The notes beneath the pieces were generated by a model, which did no database searches, had not been told where the DNA came from, and was given only the letters and a program-made list of their open reading frames with translations. Positions 8,950-17,764 of a stretch of DNA of 64,000 nt are shown in pieces; position 1 is the first letter of the stretch, and every line of letters begins with the position of its first letter. The stretch covers positions 310,001 to 374,000 of the forward strand of contig NZ_PHKV01000003.1 in the NCBI RefSeq assembly GCF_002846205.1, given 5' to 3'. This stretch comes from Xanthomonas prunicola. GTDB taxonomy: Bacteria > Pseudomonadota > Gammaproteobacteria > Xanthomonadales > Xanthomonadaceae. The position numbers and the translations under genes were made by a program.

Positions 8950-10323
8950 TTACGGCTTGGACAGCGCGTGCATCTGGTCCATGATCGTCTTGGCCAGGGT
9001 CGCGTAGTCGCCCTTGAAATGGTGATCGCCCGGCAATACGACCCGCTTGGCCACGTTGGCGGGCAGGCTCGGGCAGAGCGCGTCGTCGTCGTCCTGGCCG
9101 TAGATGCACACCGTGGTACCAGCCGGCAGACGCTGTACTTCCGGAGCGATCGGCAGACCTTCGTCATCCGAGCCCAGCCAGTTGCTGACGTGGAACTCGT
9201 AGTCGGCCAGCTTGCCGACCGACAACAGTGCCGTCATGCGCAGGTTCTGCTTGGTCGCAGCGGGCAGTTTATTGATCGCCGCAGGCAGCACGTCGGCGCC
9301 CTGCGAAAACCCGATCAGTACCACGCGCTGACGATCCCAACGCTGCGCATAGATGCGGGCAATGCGATCCAGGTCGTCAGCAAAGCCTTGCGGCGTGCGC
9401 TCGGTCCAGAAGTAACGCAGCGAATCCAGGCCGACGACTGGAATGCCTTGCGCGGCGAGTGCATCGGCCACTTCTTCGTCCAGGCCGGCCCAGCCGCCAT
9501 CGCCGGAGACGAAGATCACGAAGGTGTCGTCGTCGCTGTCGCCGTCCGGCTTAGCGGGCAGCTCCACCACTGGCAGATCCGCCAGACCGCCCGGCGGCGG
9601 CGGCAATGCCACACCCTTCTGCGCGCCCAACGAGCGGACTGCGGCGCGCAGCCCAGGCAGGATGTCTCCTTGCGCAGACCGTCGGAAGGTGCGCGCCTGC
9701 GGCACCTGCTTGAGGAAGCCCTCTTCGGCAGCCGCGGGGCAGCGTTTGTCCTGGCTGACGGCAAGCACCCAGGGAATCTGCAGCGGTACCGGCAGCAACG
9801 TGTTGGTGCCGGGGCTGACACCCGGTTGGCAGATCGCCTGGTTGGCTACGTTGGCTGGGCACAGCCCGTCGGTCAGCACGCCGGCCAGCACATGCGGCTT
9901 GGATTGCGCAGCGATCGCATAGGCCAGCGCCGCACCCTCGCCATCGCCCACCAGCAGCGGCAGGCGATAGGTGGGGATGTGGTAGAAGGCCTGCATGTAG
10001 CGCGAGAAATTTTCCACATCGCCCACCGAGAACGTGCAGGTACCGCCGGCCTTGCGCAGCACTGCGTACAGGTGCGCGGTATCGACCACCGCCACCATCG
10101 CACCGTCGGCGCGCAGGCTTTCCGCCTGGGCCTGGCGCTTGGCGGCATTGCCCGCACCGGCCAGCCAGATCACCACCCGTTGCGGCTCGCCCTTGGGCAT
10201 CAGCACCGGCACCTGCTCGAAGCGGCCATGGCTGACCGGTTCCGGCGCCTGCGCGACGGCCATGCCCGACAGCGTCAACATTGCCGCGCCGCAGAGCGCG
10301 CCCCACATTTCAAGTCGTCGCAT
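8950..10323 (-). CDS. acvB: AcvB/VirJ family periplasmic lysyl-phosphatidylglycerol hydrolase
   Basis: This 457-residue secreted protein has a signal peptide at 1-26 (cleavage after AVAQA). It has two alpha/beta-hydrolase-like halves; the C-terminal VirJ half has GDGGWAGLDEE (274-284), nucleophile elbow GFSQG with Ser340, an acidic YGQDDDD stretch, and a His pair at 434-435 near the end. In Agrobacterium tumefaciens AcvB is a periplasmic lysyl-PG hydrolase required for virulence and acting opposite to the MprF homologue LpiA. Here the gene faces mprF directly, which supports the same job. Start ATG 10323 gives a proper signal peptide; a TTG at 10350 is less likely. Confidence 0.9.
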   Translation of the reverse strand: MRRLEMWGALCGAAMLTLSGMAVAQAPEPVSHGRFEQVPVLMPKGEPQRVVIWLAGAGNAAKRQAQAESLRADGAMVAVVDTAHLYAVLRKAGGTCTFSVGDVENFSRYMQAFYHIPTYRLPLLVGDGEGAALAYAIAAQSKPHVLAGVLTDGLCPANVANQAICQPGVSPGTNTLLPVPLQIPWVLAVSQDKRCPAAAEEGFLKQVPQARTFRRSAQGDILPGLRAAVRSLGAQKGVALPPPPGGLADLPVVELPAKPDGDSDDDTFVIFVSGDGGWAGLDEEVADALAAQGIPVVGLDSLRYFWTERTPQGFADDLDRIARIYAQRWDRQRVVLIGFSQGADVLPAAINKLPAATKQNLRMTALLSVGKLADYEFHVSNWLGSDDEGLPIAPEVQRLPAGTTVCIYGQDDDDALCPSLPANVAKRVVLPGDHHFKGDYATLAKTIMDQMHALSKP

Positions 10324-10392
10324 GTCGCACCATCGGGAAAAGTGGTTCAAAGATAATCGTTTCAGGCGGCAGCGCGAAGTGCAGGACTTCGC

Positions 10393-10587
10393 TCATTGTG
10401 CCTTTGGCCCGCTGACAACCGGCTGGCGCGCTTCCCAGGCCGCCAGGGCTTGGCGGTAACGCGTCAGCTCCTCGGCATACAGATCGTGGACGCACAGCGG
10501 GCAGCCGCTCTCGCAGCATTCGTTGGGCGCAGGCGGCTGTGGGGCGATCGGGCGTGGGTCGGGGCTGGAAGCAGCGCTGTCGTGCAT
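10393..10587 (-). CDS. Oxidoreductase-like domain small protein
   Basis: This 64-residue protein is proline-rich at the N-terminus, followed by the domain signature CCESGCPLCVHDLYAEEL (24-41) and a short helix RYRQALAAWEAR. This matches the oxidoreductase-like N-terminal domain family (Pfam PF09791), whose four closely spaced cysteines suggest metal or disulfide chemistry. No enzymatic role is known. It lies 70 bases upstream of acvB on the same strand and could be co-transcribed. Confidence 0.8.
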   Translation of the reverse strand: MHDSAASSPDPRPIAPQPPAPNECCESGCPLCVHDLYAEELTRYRQALAAWEARQPVVSGPKAQ

Positions 10588-10645
10588 GCGGCCATTGTAG
10601 CGTGCGCATCGGCCTCATCCGGGCACATCGCACGAGCCGATGCGC

Positions 10646-11251
10646 TCAGCGGCCCAGCCGCCGGCGCAGATTGGCGCGCGCTGCGGCGTCGTGATGGGTA
10701 TGGAAGTAGTCGCTCAGGAAGATGCGCGGTTGCTTGAGCACACCGGCCAGGAAGCGGCGGCGATTGAGCTTGAACAGCAGGCGTGGCACGTGCCCGCGAT
10801 ATTCCTCGGCGATGGCCTCATCGTAGGCATCGAACACCGCCGCTGGCGCGGCCAGGATCGCCATGTCGCAGTCCAGGAACAGCGCGGCATCTTCGTCCAC
10901 CTCCTGCGGCTGCAGTTGCCCATGCCGCGCAGTGAGCAGGATCAGTGTCTGCACCCGCTCGACATCCAGCTGCGCCTGCGGCCACCAGCGCGGAATGGAT
11001 TCGGCCGCCATCAATGCCGATTGCGCCTCGTTGTCGCTGCGTCCGGGTTGATACACCGCATCGTGAAACAGCACCGCCAGCCACACCTCTGCCGGCTGAC
11101 GCCAGCCCGGCCCGGCAGCGACCTGCGCATAGTGCTGCAGCACCGCGCGCACGTGGCCGAAGTGGTGGTAGGGGCGCGGCGGTGTGGCATAGGCCTGTTC
11201 GAGTGCGGCCAGGTGATCGGCATGCAACGGCAATGGCGTGGGGATGTCCAT
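10646..11251 (-). CDS. HD-superfamily metal-dependent phosphohydrolase
   Basis: This 201-residue predicted HD hydrolase carries YHHFGHV (28-34) and the HD dyad in LFHDAVY (His63-Asp64), then a helical domain. This is the family often mis-named after an NMDA receptor subunit in databases. The substrate is unknown. The gene lies in a run of minus-strand genes; the gap to thpR is 35 bases, so the two may share a transcript. Confidence 0.82.
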   Translation of the reverse strand: MDIPTPLPLHADHLAALEQAYATPPRPYHHFGHVRAVLQHYAQVAAGPGWRQPAEVWLAVLFHDAVYQPGRSDNEAQSALMAAESIPRWWPQAQLDVERVQTLILLTARHGQLQPQEVDEDAALFLDCDMAILAAPAAVFDAYDEAIAEEYRGHVPRLLFKLNRRRFLAGVLKQPRIFLSDYFHTHHDAAARANLRRRLGR

Positions 11252-11286
11252 GCGCTCAGGCTACCGCGTAGGCGCGGCGATGCACA

Positions 11287-11889
11287 TCAGCGCAGCGACC
11301 AGCGGCCTTCGATCTGGTAGCGCGACTGGCCAAGGAAGCTGCGCACCAGCGCAAAGTCGCGCACGGTCCAGGCAAGCGCATCGCAGCGCCGTTGTGGCAC
11401 CGCCTGATTGCAGTACAGCAGCGTCATGTGTGGCGTGTACTGCGCATCGCAGGCAATGCCGACATGCGCAAGCTGCTTTCCCAATGCGCCTTGCAGCTCG
11501 TAGAGCCCGCGTACCTGCTCTTCGCCACGCAGCACGCAGGGAAGCTGCGAGTGCCTGCCACCGAAGGTACCCACGCGGTCGAATTCCACTGCGAACGCAT
11601 CCATCGCCACCCGCGCTGCGGCCTGACTGGCGCGGCTCACCAACGATGGCGGCAAACCACCGGCGTAATCGCCTAGATGATGCAGGGTCACATGCAGCCG
11701 TTCGCGTGCGAGCGGCTTGCCTTCCGCGTACCCGCCTTGCAGCAGGCTGTCGGCAATCCGCGCCGCATGCTCGGCAGTGGGCGTATCGGCCATCACAGCG
11801 AAAAACAGGCGTTCAGTGGTCTTTTCTTCCCCAAGCCCAAGCGACAACTGTGCGTCGGCCGATGACAGGTACAGGAACTGTTGCTTCAT
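11287..11889 (-). CDS. thpR: RNA 2',3'-cyclic phosphodiesterase
   Basis: This 200-residue 2H phosphoesterase has both HxT motifs: HVTLHHLGD (His66, Thr68) and HMTLLYC (His154, Thr156). The family hydrolyses RNA 2',3'-cyclic phosphates to 2'-phosphates and was first known as 2'-5' RNA ligase. The N-terminus has a roughly 20-residue extension before TERLFFAV, so a shorter product is possible, but the ATG at 11889 is the first good start. Confidence 0.9.
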   Translation of the reverse strand: MKQQFLYLSSADAQLSLGLGEEKTTERLFFAVMADTPTAEHAARIADSLLQGGYAEGKPLARERLHVTLHHLGDYAGGLPPSLVSRASQAAARVAMDAFAVEFDRVGTFGGRHSQLPCVLRGEEQVRGLYELQGALGKQLAHVGIACDAQYTPHMTLLYCNQAVPQRRCDALAWTVRDFALVRSFLGQSRYQIEGRWSLR

Positions 11890-12067
11890 GGATGGATGCC
11901 ACGACCGCGCAACGCGGGCCTGCCTGAAGAAGGGCGGCGGATACTAGCAGACCCGCTGCCTGCCGAAAATGCCGTCGTGCGCGCTACCGACGTTGACCCT
12001 GTTGCGATGCGTGGAACTGCCATTGCTTCGTCAGGTCGTGCTCTTGCGCGCTGTTGCGATACAAAAA

Positions 12068-12095
12068 GAAACGGGCAGCGTGCGCTGCCCGTTTC
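12068..12095 (-). terminator. Intrinsic terminator after the four-helix-bundle gene
   Basis: GAAACGGGCAGC pairs with GCTGCCCGTTTC around a 4-base loop (12-bp stem). On the minus strand it is followed by a short T-rich tract (positions 12067-12062), as expected for rho-independent termination of the gene ending at 12163. Confidence 0.75.
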
Positions 12096-12162
12096 CGCCT
12101 TTATCGTTTTACCCCGGAACTGCATCGGATCGGTGACGATGCACTTCGGTCAAGCGCGCAGG

Positions 12163-12618
12163 TTATGCAGCGCTCTTCATCGCATGCTTGCGGTTACGCA
12201 TCACATCATGGCAAGCACGCACCTCCGGCAGCAGGCGAAGCGCGGCTTCGCGTGCAGCGGCCGGAGTGTCCTGATCGGCGATGGTTTCGTCGAACGCCTT
12301 CAGCAAGCGATCTTCCGACTCTTCCAACTCGGCCACGTAACCGTACTTGGTGTCGCCCAGGGTTGCACGCACCTTGCCGTAGAACTGCTGCATGCTGCCC
12401 ACCATGGTGCCGTGCTGTTCCGGCGTACCACCCGCGGCGGTGACCACACTGCTCAGGCTGCTGACGATGTCGGTCTTGACGCCGGCAATGCGCCGGAACA
12501 GCGTCGCAAGCTCTGCATCACCCACCTTGGCCGCGGCTTCATCATAGAAGTCCTTGCCGTCGCGCGAGATGGCGATAAGGTCGTTGAGGCTGTGCTCGGT
12601 TTTGCTCTGAATGCTCAT
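12163..12618 (-). CDS. PA2169 family four-helix-bundle protein (DUF2383)
   Basis: This 151-residue ferritin-like helical protein starts MSIQSKTEHSLNDLIAISRD and contains DGKDFYDEAA and a C-terminal helix ACHDVMRNRKHAMKSAA. It belongs to the PA2169/DUF2383 family, which has a ferritin-like fold but unknown function and is often stress- or stationary-phase-induced. Start ATG at 12618 has a strong AAGGAG site 6-11 bases upstream. It has its own terminator, so it is likely monocistronic. Confidence 0.85.
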   Translation of the reverse strand: MSIQSKTEHSLNDLIAISRDGKDFYDEAAAKVGDAELATLFRRIAGVKTDIVSSLSSVVTAAGGTPEQHGTMVGSMQQFYGKVRATLGDTKYGYVAELEESEDRLLKAFDETIADQDTPAAAREAALRLLPEVRACHDVMRNRKHAMKSAA

Positions 12619-12839
12619 GTGTGGCTCCTTATTGAAATGGACCGACGCTGCGCTTTGCAATGACTGCGCGTGCGGCGGGAGGTGAGTCAATCGATGGACT
12701 GATTGCAGTGCCGTCGCGTTGTGTACGGCTTCATCCTCGCGTCGTCTGCATAATCGATATGTGAGCGAAGTGGGCATCATCCTCACGCCACCGTGCAGGC
12801 GATGAATCGCAATTCATCCATGCCAACAGCGGGTCAACA

Positions 12840-13010
12840 TCACTTCTGCTGACGGCTGGCCCACATGTTATCGACCAAATTCGGATAGGGACGCCCGGCT
12901 TCTTCGGCACGCTGTTTGGCGGCCGCTTTCTGCGCGTCGGTCAACGGTGTCGACTTCGCTTTGCCTTTGGGATTCGAGCGCTTCCACGGCGGTGAAGTGA
13001 ATTCAGTCAT
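12840..13010 (-). CDS. Conserved small basic hypothetical protein
   Basis: This 56-residue protein starts MTEFTSPPWKRSNPKGKAKS, continues with a lysine/alanine-rich helix and ends PYPNLVDNMWASRQQK. Composition and codon use look coding, and I recall similar short proteins in xanthomonads and pseudomonads, but no function is known. The frame is open to 13142, yet the residues before this Met look non-coding. The abundance of Lys and Pro suggests a nucleic acid or ribosome contact, which is speculation. Confidence 0.65.
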   Translation of the reverse strand: MTEFTSPPWKRSNPKGKAKSTPLTDAQKAAAKQRAEEAGRPYPNLVDNMWASRQQK

Positions 13011-13166
13011 GGCGCTGTTCGGTCCGCTTGATTTGGCGCGCAGTCTCGCCGGCAGGCTGTGAGACGGCTGTGGTGATGCAACACGCCCATCGTTGTCCAA
13101 CTGCTGCGAGGCACGTTTGCGAGCACTTAGTGCCAGGTGCACCCACCCAGATTGGTGTGTGCCGCC

Positions 13167-14378
13167 TCAGCAGTTCGCCAGCACCGTGCGCTGCTGGCGA
13201 CGCTCCTGCCACACCGCCAATGCGTAGACCAGCAACCCACCGAGCGCAGTGGCCGCGCCAACGTAGCCGGTGGAGGTCCAGCCCCAACCCGCCGTAATCG
13301 CCATCCCACCCAGCCATGGACCCAGCGCATTGGCCGTATTGAATGCTGCGTGGTTGGAGGCTGCGGCCAGGGTCTGCGCTTCTGCCGCCACATCCATCAA
13401 GCGTGTCTGCAAGGCAGGCGCCAACGCCCCCATGGTGCCGACCGCTACGATGGAGACGAACACCCATACGTCTGATTGCGCAGCCAGCGGAAACGTCAAC
13501 ATCACCACCACCGACCACACCAGCAACACCGGCACCGCGCGGAACTGCATGCGGTCGAACAACCAACCGCCCAGGATGCTTCCCAGTACCCCGCCCACAC
13601 CGAACGCCACCATCGCCAACGGGACGCGCGCGGCAGTAACGCCGGTCACCGCAGTCAACGTGGGCGCCAGGTAACTGAAGACGCAGAACATGCCGGAAAA
13701 ACCCACTGCACCGATCGCCAATGCCAGCCACACTTGCGGCTGATTGAAGGCCCGCAATTCGCGCAGCGGCTGCTGACGCGGCTCGTCGGGCTGCGGTGGC
13801 AGCAGGATCGCCACAGCTGCGACCGTTCCCAATGCAATCACCGACACCGCGGCATAGGCCCAACGCCAGCTCACGATTTGCCCCAGCCAGGTCGCCAGCG
13901 GGTTGCCCACCAGCAACGCGACGCTCAAACCCAACAGGACCCGCCCCACTGCAGTGGCACGTTGATTGGGCGGGCTGATCGATGCGGCCACCAGGGACGC
14001 AACACCGAAGTACGCGCCATGCGGCAGCCCGGCGATAAAGCGGCACAACAGCATCGTGTGGTAGCTCGGCGCCAATGCGCTGGCCACGTTGCCCAGGGCA
14101 TAGAACACCATCAACAGCAGCAACAAGGTACGCCGCGGCCAGCGCGCACCCACAATCGCCAGCAATGGCGCACCGACCACCACGCCCAACGCATACGCAC
14201 TGATGACGTGGCCGACCTGTGGCTCGCTAATCTGCAAGCCCTGCGCAATCTGCGTCATCAGGCCCATGGTAGAGAATTCGCTGATACCGATCGCAAAGCC
14301 GCCCATCGCCAGCGCAAGCAGGATCAGCACGTAGTCGCGCCGGGGCACGCGTGGCGAAGAAAGATCGGTATCGGTCAT
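13167..14378 (-). CDS. MFS transporter, DHA1 family (AraJ/SotB-like)
   Basis: This 403-residue protein has 12 predicted membrane segments. The conserved motif-A-like loop GARWPRRTLL follows helix 2, and RFIAGLPHGAYFGVASLVAA is typical of the AraJ/YdhP/SotB sugar and drug exporters. It should be a proton-driven exporter in the inner membrane; the substrate is unknown. It is divergent from an Old Yellow Enzyme gene with a 245-base shared upstream region, so the two may be co-regulated in response to an electrophile or xenobiotic. Confidence 0.87.
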   Translation of the reverse strand: MTDTDLSSPRVPRRDYVLILLALAMGGFAIGISEFSTMGLMTQIAQGLQISEPQVGHVISAYALGVVVGAPLLAIVGARWPRRTLLLLLMVFYALGNVASALAPSYHTMLLCRFIAGLPHGAYFGVASLVAASISPPNQRATAVGRVLLGLSVALLVGNPLATWLGQIVSWRWAYAAVSVIALGTVAAVAILLPPQPDEPRQQPLRELRAFNQPQVWLALAIGAVGFSGMFCVFSYLAPTLTAVTGVTAARVPLAMVAFGVGGVLGSILGGWLFDRMQFRAVPVLLVWSVVVMLTFPLAAQSDVWVFVSIVAVGTMGALAPALQTRLMDVAAEAQTLAAASNHAAFNTANALGPWLGGMAITAGWGWTSTGYVGAATALGGLLVYALAVWQERRQQRTVLANC

Positions 14379-14410
14379 GCCCGACTCCAGTGATGGCGAG
14401 GCGATCTATT

Positions 14411-14420
14411 ATTGTGCAAT
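14411..14420. promoter_or_regulatory. Possible operator between divergent MFS and OYE genes
   Basis: ATTGTGCAAT is a near-perfect palindrome (8 of 10 positions symmetrical), 32 bases upstream of the MFS start in the shared divergent region. Short symmetrical AT-rich sites like this are typical of MarR/TetR/LysR-type regulators. No regulator gene is adjacent, so this is only a candidate. Confidence 0.25.
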
Positions 14421-14623
14421 GCAGCAGAGCAGGAAAGCTCGCCCTTCGCCGTGATTCAGCGCCAGCACCCAACATGTCACAGTGGGATTGCGTTCAACGC
14501 GATGGGGACGCTGTGTCCTATCTGCATCGCTCGAATCTGCTTGAGTCCGCCACCATCGCTATGGAGCACCGCGATCGTCGCGGCGTCGCGCCTGGCGCGT
14601 GATCAAAATTCGATTGGTTGCTG

Positions 14624-15724
14624 ATGCCCAAATCCACTGAATCCCCCTTGTTCTCCCCGGTGCGCCTGGGCGTGCTGGATCTTGCCAACCGCGTGATCAT
14701 GGCCCCGCTGACGCGTAACCGCGCCGTCGCCGGCCAAGTGCCCTCGCCACTCGCCGCCGAGTACTACGGGCAGCGCGCCACCGCCGGCCTGATTGTGGCC
14801 GAAGGCACCCAGATCAGTCCGCTGGGCCAGGGCTACCTGGATACGCCCGGCATCCACACCAAGGAACAGATCCAGGGCTGGCGCGCGGTCACTGACGAAG
14901 TGCATCGCCGCGGCGGCAAGATCGTGCTGCAGCTGTGGCATGTGGGCCGCGTGTCGCATACCAGCGTGCTGCCCCCGGGCGAAGTGCCGGTTGCGCCCAG
15001 CGCCATCCGCGCGGAAGGCAAGACCTTCACCAAGAACGGATTCGAGGACGTGTCCGAGCCGCGCGCACTGGCATTGGACGAAATCCCCGGCTTGATCGAG
15101 GACTACCGCATCGCGGCACGCAACGCGATCGATGCCGGCTTCGATGGCGTGGAAGTGCATGCGGCCAACGGCTACCTGCTCGACCAGTTCCTGCGCGACA
15201 GCTCCAACAAGCGCACCGACGCCTACGGTGGCGATATCGAAAACCGCACTCGCCTGCTTGCCGAAGTGGTGCAGGCGATTGCGGACGAAATCGGTGCCGA
15301 CCGCACCGGCGTGCGCTTGTCACCGGTGACCCCGGTGTATGGCGCGCACGATTCCGACCCGCAGCCGCTGTTCGAGCGTGCGGTCGAGCGCCTCAACCTG
15401 ATCGGTGGGCTGGCCTTCGTGCACGTGATCGAAGGCGCGACCGGCGGGCCGCGCGACAACATCGCCTTCGACTACGCCGCACTGCGCGCCAAGTTCGATG
15501 GCGCCTGGATCGCCAACAACGGCTACGACCGCGGCATGTCCGAACACGCCATCAGCAGCGGCTATGCCGATGCGATCGCCTACGGACGCCCGTTCATCGC
15601 CAACCCGGATCTGGTGCGTCGCCTGCGCGAGCATGCACCTCTGGCCGAACTCGACCAGGCAACGATGTACGGCGGCGGTGCCAAGGGTTACACCGACTAC
15701 CCCGCATTGCCGGAGTCTGCCTGA
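14624..15724 (+). CDS. Alkene reductase, Old Yellow Enzyme family (NemA-like)
   Basis: This 366-residue FMN-dependent ene-reductase carries active-site motif EVHAANGYLLDQFL with His179, Asn182 and Tyr184, plus QLWHVGRVSH (103-112) and the phosphate-binding GRPFIANPDL near the end. It reduces activated C=C bonds of electrophiles using NADPH; relatives act on N-ethylmaleimide and nitrate esters. Start ATG at 14624 was chosen over an in-frame TTG six bases upstream. It is divergent from the MFS exporter. Confidence 0.93.
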   Translation: MPKSTESPLFSPVRLGVLDLANRVIMAPLTRNRAVAGQVPSPLAAEYYGQRATAGLIVAEGTQISPLGQGYLDTPGIHTKEQIQGWRAVTDEVHRRGGKIVLQLWHVGRVSHTSVLPPGEVPVAPSAIRAEGKTFTKNGFEDVSEPRALALDEIPGLIEDYRIAARNAIDAGFDGVEVHAANGYLLDQFLRDSSNKRTDAYGGDIENRTRLLAEVVQAIADEIGADRTGVRLSPVTPVYGAHDSDPQPLFERAVERLNLIGGLAFVHVIEGATGGPRDNIAFDYAALRAKFDGAWIANNGYDRGMSEHAISSGYADAIAYGRPFIANPDLVRRLREHAPLAELDQATMYGGGAKGYTDYPALPESA

Positions 15725-15736
15725 TCAGCCGCTGAT

Positions 15737-15777
15737 CACGCGACCGCACCTGCCAGCCGGCACGGTGCGGCCGCGTG
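15737..15777 (+). terminator. Large hairpin downstream of the Old Yellow Enzyme gene
   Basis: A long GC-rich imperfect hairpin begins 12 bases after the stop. CACGCG pairs with CGCGTG, then after one A/C mismatch CCGCACC pairs with GGTGCGG, then TGCC with GGCA past a bulged C. No T-run follows, so termination is likely but not textbook. Confidence 0.6.
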
Positions 15778-15933
15778 GGATAAGGCAGATGGACCGCATG
15801 CTTGCTGCTGCCGGGTACGCAGTTGCTCGCCTTGCACAGCTGCAAACGGCTGGGTCTGCAACGGCGCACAGGCGTATGTCAGCACCGGCGCACGCACGCG
15901 CGCGCCTAGACACGTCAGCTCACGCTTCGCGCA

Positions 15934-16269
15934 TCACGCCTTGCGCAGAAAACAGGTCTTCAACACCAGGCCCTTGATCTTTTCCGAGTTGCCTTCGATG
16001 TGCTCGGCATCGTCTTCGACAAGGCGGATATTGCGGATCACCGTGCCCTGTTTGAGCGGAATCGAGGAACCTTTGACCTTGAGATCCTTGATCACGGTCA
16101 CCGTATCGCCGGCCTGCAGCACGTTGCCGTTGCTGTCGCGCACCATCGTCGTGTTTGCGGCGGCATCGCCAGCGCTCCATTCGAAGCCACAGTCGGCGCA
16201 GATCGACATCACGCCGTCGAGATAGGTGTTCTCCAGACCGCATTGCGGACAGGCGGGGACGCTGGACAT
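15934..16269 (-). CDS. yjdM: YjdM/PhnA-type zinc-ribbon protein
   Basis: This 111-residue protein has an N-terminal zinc ribbon CPQCGLENTYLDG...CADCGFEW (Cys7, 10, 24, 27) and the C-terminal SH3-like PhnA domain GDTVTVIKDLKVKGSSI...IKGLVLKTCFLRK. Despite the old PhnA name it is not phosphonoacetate hydrolase; the role is unknown. The length equals E. coli YjdM. The Met at 16269 begins the homologous region; the frame is open further upstream without homology. Confidence 0.93.
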   Translation of the reverse strand: MSSVPACPQCGLENTYLDGVMSICADCGFEWSAGDAAANTTMVRDSNGNVLQAGDTVTVIKDLKVKGSSIPLKQGTVIRNIRLVEDDAEHIEGNSEKIKGLVLKTCFLRKA

Positions 16270-16383
16270 GCAATTCCTTGATCGAAGCGGGCGTGGATTG
16301 TAGCCTCCGGGCCGCGCGATCACGCACCCGGCACGGCGATGGCGCGATAGTGCGGCGCTTGTCGAACGCTCCGCAGGTCGCGC

Positions 16384-17424
16384 GTGTCCAATCAGCCAGC
16401 ACCCACTTCCCCGCGAGCAACCGCAGGCTCCGGTAACGCCAAAGCTGCCGCCAGCGGCACAGGCACAGGCAAGCCCAAAGGCTCGCACCTGGTGGTCTAC
16501 GTGGCGCTGGCCGGAAATCTGGCCATTGCCGTCGCCAAGTTCATTGCCGCCGGCATTTCCGGCAGCTCGGCGATGCTCAGCGAAGGCGTGCATTCGCTGG
16601 TGGACACCGTCAACGAAGTGCTGCTGTTGTATGGCTTACGCCGCGCCGCGCAGCCGCCCACACCCACCCATCCATTCGGCTACGGGCGCGAGCTGTACTT
16701 CTGGAGCTTCATCGTCGCGCTGTTGGTGTTCGCGATGGGCGCTGGCGTGTCGCTGTACGAAGGCATCGTGCATTTGCGCAACCCGGAGCCGGCCAAGAGC
16801 CATCTGCTCGCCTATCTCGTGCTTGGCGTGTCGATCGTGTTCGAAGGGATCTCGTGGGTGGTGGCATTGCGCGAATTTCGCTCCAAAAAGGGACGCATGG
16901 GCTATTTCCAGGCGTTTCGTCAAAGCAAGGACCCAAGCACCTTCACCGTATTGCTGGAAGACAGCGCTGCGCTGATCGGTCTGCTGATGGCGCTGCTGGG
17001 TCTGGCCGGTGCGCAGCTATTCGACATGCCCGAACTCGACGGCATCGCCTCGATCGGCATCGCGGGGGTGCTGGCATTTACCGCGTTCTTGCTGGCGCGC
17101 GAAACCAAGGGCCTGCTGATCGGCGAACCGGCGCATGCGCATGTCACCGACTCGCTACTGCGCATCGCCGCCAGCGATCCGGACGTGCGTGCTGCCAATG
17201 GGGTACTCACCATGCAAATGGGGCCTAACCAAGTGGTGGCCGCATTGAGCGCCGAATTCGAAGACAGCCGCACCACGCCGCAAATCGAGGCCTGCGTCGG
17301 GCGGATCGAAGCCGCTGCCAAGCAGCAGCACCCCGAACTCACCGCCCTGTTCATCAAGCCGCAAACTCCGGAAACCTGGCGTGCACGGCGTGCGCAGATC
17401 GAGCGCGGCGCAAGCACGGAATAA
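16384..17424 (+). CDS. Cation diffusion facilitator family transporter
   Basis: This 346-residue CDF transporter has a low-complexity Ala/Gly/Ser N-terminus (1-33). The metal site in TM2, SEGVHSLVDT (His70, Asp74), departs from the more usual HxxxD/DxxxD spacing of zinc exporters in residue choice. It also has HPFGYGRELYFW and a second site EDSAALIGLL. It resembles the ZnT9/TMEM163-like branch and exports a divalent cation in exchange for protons. The start is GTG at 16384. A second, distinct CDF gene lies at the right edge of the window. Confidence 0.88.
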   Translation: MSNQPAPTSPRATAGSGNAKAAASGTGTGKPKGSHLVVYVALAGNLAIAVAKFIAAGISGSSAMLSEGVHSLVDTVNEVLLLYGLRRAAQPPTPTHPFGYGRELYFWSFIVALLVFAMGAGVSLYEGIVHLRNPEPAKSHLLAYLVLGVSIVFEGISWVVALREFRSKKGRMGYFQAFRQSKDPSTFTVLLEDSAALIGLLMALLGLAGAQLFDMPELDGIASIGIAGVLAFTAFLLARETKGLLIGEPAHAHVTDSLLRIAASDPDVRAANGVLTMQMGPNQVVAALSAEFEDSRTTPQIEACVGRIEAAAKQQHPELTALFIKPQTPETWRARRAQIERGASTE

Positions 17425-17764
17425 GCGACGCAACGGCATTTGCGGCAGCCATGTGTCCTGTGCACGTGCGTCAGTCTTCAAGCGTCCGGCGCAACATGGT
17501 CGAGCAGCCGTGCTGCCGCGAATGATCGCTATAGCCGCGATTGGCTGGCCGTGCCAGACCACTTCTCCTGCTTTTGCGGCCGGCCGTGCCCGCATAACGC
17601 ATGCGTCTGTGACAATGACTCCAACAAACTGATCCTCGCCTCAACCGCGATCCCGGCTGCGGTTGCATGATCCAGTGCGATTGCCTACGGTGTGCGTGCA
17701 GCATCTGTTCGCATCGTGAATGAGCCGATGCATTCCCCTCGATCACCCGTCATGGAGGTTTCCA
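17425..17764. other. Intergenic region before slyD
   Basis: There are 340 bases without a supported gene. I see no terminator hairpin or clear promoter apart from the strong GGAGG ribosome-binding site at its right end (serving slyD). Composition is slightly less GC-rich than the flanking genes. Confidence 0.45.
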
